From assembly GCA_038062935.1 (NCBI GenBank), contig JBBTWG010000001.1:1-24181 (forward strand): a stretch of 24,181 nucleotides of DNA, read 5' to 3'. Each line of letters begins with the position of its first letter. Position 1 is the stretch's first letter. This DNA is from JBBTWG01 sp038062935. Lineage in GTDB: Bacteria; Patescibacteriota; Gracilibacteria; UBA1369; UBA12463. The position numbers and the translations under genes are program-made. Shown in pieces: positions 22,438 through 24,181 of the stretch. The notes below the pieces were generated by a model that saw only the letters and a program-made list of their open reading frames with translations, searched no databases and was not told where the DNA came from.

Positions 22438-24102
22438 ATGAAAGTATTGAACAGAGCGTGCCGAATTGCTTATGAATTGAGCCTTTTGGGCACGTTTTTG
22501 TTGTGCGTGTTGGCGCCCATTCATGGTTCTTTCACTCAGCATTTTATGGTTGCGCAGACGATTGATGTGTCGCATGCAAAAATTACTGGTGATGTTTCGA
22601 CGCTCTCTCCAGGCGCATATGTTAATCTCTATCGCTTTCATTCCGCGTGGAAATCGAAACTCGGAAGTGGTCTCGTAGAATCCATATCAAACGGTGAGGC
22701 TGTCATTTCTGTGGATCCCACAAAAATGGCTTGGCCTCTCGGGATTCAGGGGCAGATTTCTCGTGGAGCTGATGGAGGATTGTCTCTTTCGGCTGGTTCA
22801 CGTCTTGGAATACAATCGGGCCACACTCTCAACATCTTCGAAGGTAGAAATCTCCTGGGTCATGTGAAAGTTTTGGAGGTGGGGGCGGAAAATTCCACCA
22901 TCGCTCCAGCGCCTTTTTTGCAGAAATATGACCTTCGAACATTGGTGGCGAGCCGATTTACGGTTGCAACACAGGCGACATTTTTTCAGAATGATTTTCT
23001 GTCAGGATTGGAAATATTCCTCGTCCTCTTCTTTCTCTTCGTCTATATTTTTGCTTTTCTCAGAACTCGCGAATCGCCTTTCATCCTGGCGAGTCATTTT
23101 CTGAAACGGATTCCTCTCCCACAACGTGCCGTTTTCTGGAGCGTCAATATTCTCGCTGGAGTTCCTTTTGTGTGGTTCATGAGTCAATTTCCTGTGCAGC
23201 TTGTGCTCTATATTCTGAAAAATGTTTTTCATTCTTCTTTCAAGATGGCATCACTCGTGGACACTACCGTCCTGTCGCTGTATGTCATCATTGGGATTTG
23301 CTATTATGCTTTTCTTTTTTGGTCTCGCAGATCTCCAATTTTGGCTTTTTGGAATTTATTTTCTTATCGAAAAATGCTTCCTCAGAAAAATTCGCAGGAA
23401 CGACGATTTCTTTTGTGGGCTCTTTATCTCATCGTGATTTATGCTTTTGCGTCGACATTGATCGGGTTTTTGCGTGGAGATATTGCGGCAATGCGACAGA
23501 TTGGCTGGCCCGCACCTTCGCAGGAAGCCACTTTTGAGTTTCTGAAATATGGTGTGTGGTCACTGACGGTGATAGGTTGTCTCGTCGGCTATGGCCACTC
23601 TCTCGTGAGCATTCTCTGGGGGAAATATGTGCGCAATCTGGATTTCACGATTGTCGGCTGGCTGACGAATGGACTGTGCTATCCCCTCTTTGGCGTTATG
23701 ATTTGGCGCATTACTCCTTCTTTCATTGGATTGGATCCGATTATCACCGATGGACCGCTCCAGCTTCTCATGTTTTGGATGGGATTTTTTCTGAATATTT
23801 TTTATATGCTCACCATCTGGAATCTGGGAACTATGTTTGGTCTGATGGCGGACAAAGGTGTGCGGACGTGGGGATTTTATAGCGTGGTACGACATCCGAG
23901 CTACATGCTCGAAGTGTTGATGTTTGCGGCTACGGGAATTGTAGGATTCAGCGGTGGAGTCCAGTGGCTTTCCATTTCTATGTATTTTTTTCTGTACTGG
24001 ATTCGCTCGGAGCGCGAGGACAATTTCATGGCTCATTCCAATCCGAAGTATCTCGACTACCAAAAAGAGACGAGGGATAAATTTATTCCGGGGGTGTATT
24101 GA
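22438..24102 (+). CDS. Integral membrane protein with C-terminal ICMT/PEMT-like methyltransferase region
   Basis: The 554-residue product has an N-terminal membrane segment (about 10-35), an extracytoplasmic beta-rich domain (about 38-185, with repeated short segments such as SRLGIQSGHTLNIFEGRNLLG), then about eight membrane helices. The C-terminus (about 470-554) has the isoprenylcysteine carboxyl methyltransferase / phospholipid methyltransferase signature: GFYSVVRHPSYMLEVL (RHPSY at 485-489), then SERED and YLDYQKET. Such enzymes methylate lipid-linked acceptors with S-adenosylmethionine at the membrane; the substrate here is unknown. I chose the ATG at 22438 because an upstream in-frame start would overlap the zinc-ribbon gene and delay the membrane segment. 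Confidence 0.82.
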   Translation: MKVLNRACRIAYELSLLGTFLLCVLAPIHGSFTQHFMVAQTIDVSHAKITGDVSTLSPGAYVNLYRFHSAWKSKLGSGLVESISNGEAVISVDPTKMAWPLGIQGQISRGADGGLSLSAGSRLGIQSGHTLNIFEGRNLLGHVKVLEVGAENSTIAPAPFLQKYDLRTLVASRFTVATQATFFQNDFLSGLEIFLVLFFLFVYIFAFLRTRESPFILASHFLKRIPLPQRAVFWSVNILAGVPFVWFMSQFPVQLVLYILKNVFHSSFKMASLVDTTVLSLYVIIGICYYAFLFWSRRSPILAFWNLFSYRKMLPQKNSQERRFLLWALYLIVIYAFASTLIGFLRGDIAAMRQIGWPAPSQEATFEFLKYGVWSLTVIGCLVGYGHSLVSILWGKYVRNLDFTIVGWLTNGLCYPLFGVMIWRITPSFIGLDPIITDGPLQLLMFWMGFFLNIFYMLTIWNLGTMFGLMADKGVRTWGFYSVVRHPSYMLEVLMFAATGIVGFSGGVQWLSISMYFFLYWIRSEREDNFMAHSNPKYLDYQKETRDKFIPGVY

Positions 24103-24126
24103 GAGGTGAGTGTGCCCAGTGTGCAA

Positions 24127-24181
24127 TGGAGCGGGTAACGGGAGTCGAACCCGTGTCTTAACCTTGGGAAGGTCACATAAT
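24127..24181 (-). tRNA. tRNA-Gly (anticodon CCC), 5' part beyond the window
   Basis: On the minus strand the 3' end is TACCCGC-T-CCA (CCA encoded at 24129-24127). The T arm is ACGGG/CCCGT around TTCGACT. The anticodon stem TGACC/GGTTA encloses the loop TTCCCAA, giving anticodon CCC. The 3' half is nearly identical to tRNA-Gly(GCC) at the other end of the window. The acceptor 5' strand is cut off. Confidence 0.92.

Noticed and set aside
80..24181. The two tRNA-Gly genes as attachment-site duplication flanking a 24-kb island
   Set aside because: The two differ in anticodon and in the anticodon arm, no integrase or mobile gene lies between, and the content is housekeeping. The similarity is that of isoacceptors.
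1..24181. CRISPR arrays, prophage, insertion sequences, toxin-antitoxin or restriction genes
   Set aside because: No regular spaced repeats, transposase motifs, phage structural proteins or recognisable defence domains were seen.
1..24181. Alternative genetic code with UGA as glycine
   Set aside because: TGA occurs as the natural stop at family-consistent ends (amidase/SpoIID, PAS gene, 418-residue gene), and conserved proteins contain no in-frame TGA.

Overview
The window reads as chromosomal DNA of a small-genome bacterium, most likely a member of the Candidate Phyla Radiation (Patescibacteria). This is inferred from gene style and content: a short DUF5679-type zinc-ribbon gene, a giant cell-wall amidase/SpoIID protein, many proteins of unknown family, and almost no Shine-Dalgarno sequences. 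TGA is used as an ordinary stop (for example at the ends of the amidase/SpoIID gene and the PAS gene), so this is not the UGA=Gly code of Gracilibacteria or Absconditabacteria. No phage, insertion sequence, CRISPR array or rRNA was seen.

Layout. 1-2.9 kb: tRNA-Gly(GCC), pnp and rpsO on the minus strand, with a possible 35-codon leader ORF overlapping the rpsO start. 2.9-8.2 kb, plus strand: a polytopic membrane protein, a membrane-anchored PAS-like protein, leuS, and a serine alpha/beta hydrolase; the last three each have a good sigma70-type promoter. 8.2-13.0 kb, minus strand: an amidase-SpoIID fusion, tsaB, a small DUF454-like membrane protein and rsmI, tightly packed. 13.1-15.4 kb: an unrecognised 418-residue protein, trxA, rnhA (convergent) and a 24-residue Lys/Ala peptide. 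15.4-17.4 kb, minus strand: a GGDEF protein followed by rarA. 17.7-18.7 kb, plus strand: an M14/AstE-like zinc hydrolase. 18.7-22.2 kb, minus strand: a soluble PRC/MgtE_N/CBS protein, an Nramp-like transporter with altered metal-site motifs, and a DUF475/TerC-like membrane protein, which look like one metal-homeostasis operon. 22.3-24.1 kb, plus strand: a DUF5679 zinc ribbon and a membrane protein with an ICMT-like methyltransferase end. The window closes inside a second tRNA-Gly, this one CCC.

How the genes work together. RNA and translation functions dominate (pnp, rpsO, leuS, tsaB, rsmI, two tRNA-Gly). The envelope is represented by the amidase/SpoIID enzyme and several membrane proteins. 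The most interesting unit is the sensor/Nramp/DUF475 set: a cytosolic Mg-sensing module of the MgtE type, without MgtE's own channel, sits directly upstream of an Nramp homologue whose motifs (DSGG, APW) resemble the Mg-transporting branch of that family. A second theme is translation initiation: three genes (leuS, tsaB, the GGDEF gene) have a -10 box ending exactly 6 bases before the chosen ATG, which predicts leaderless mRNAs, while most other starts follow pyrimidine-rich rather than purine-rich sequence.
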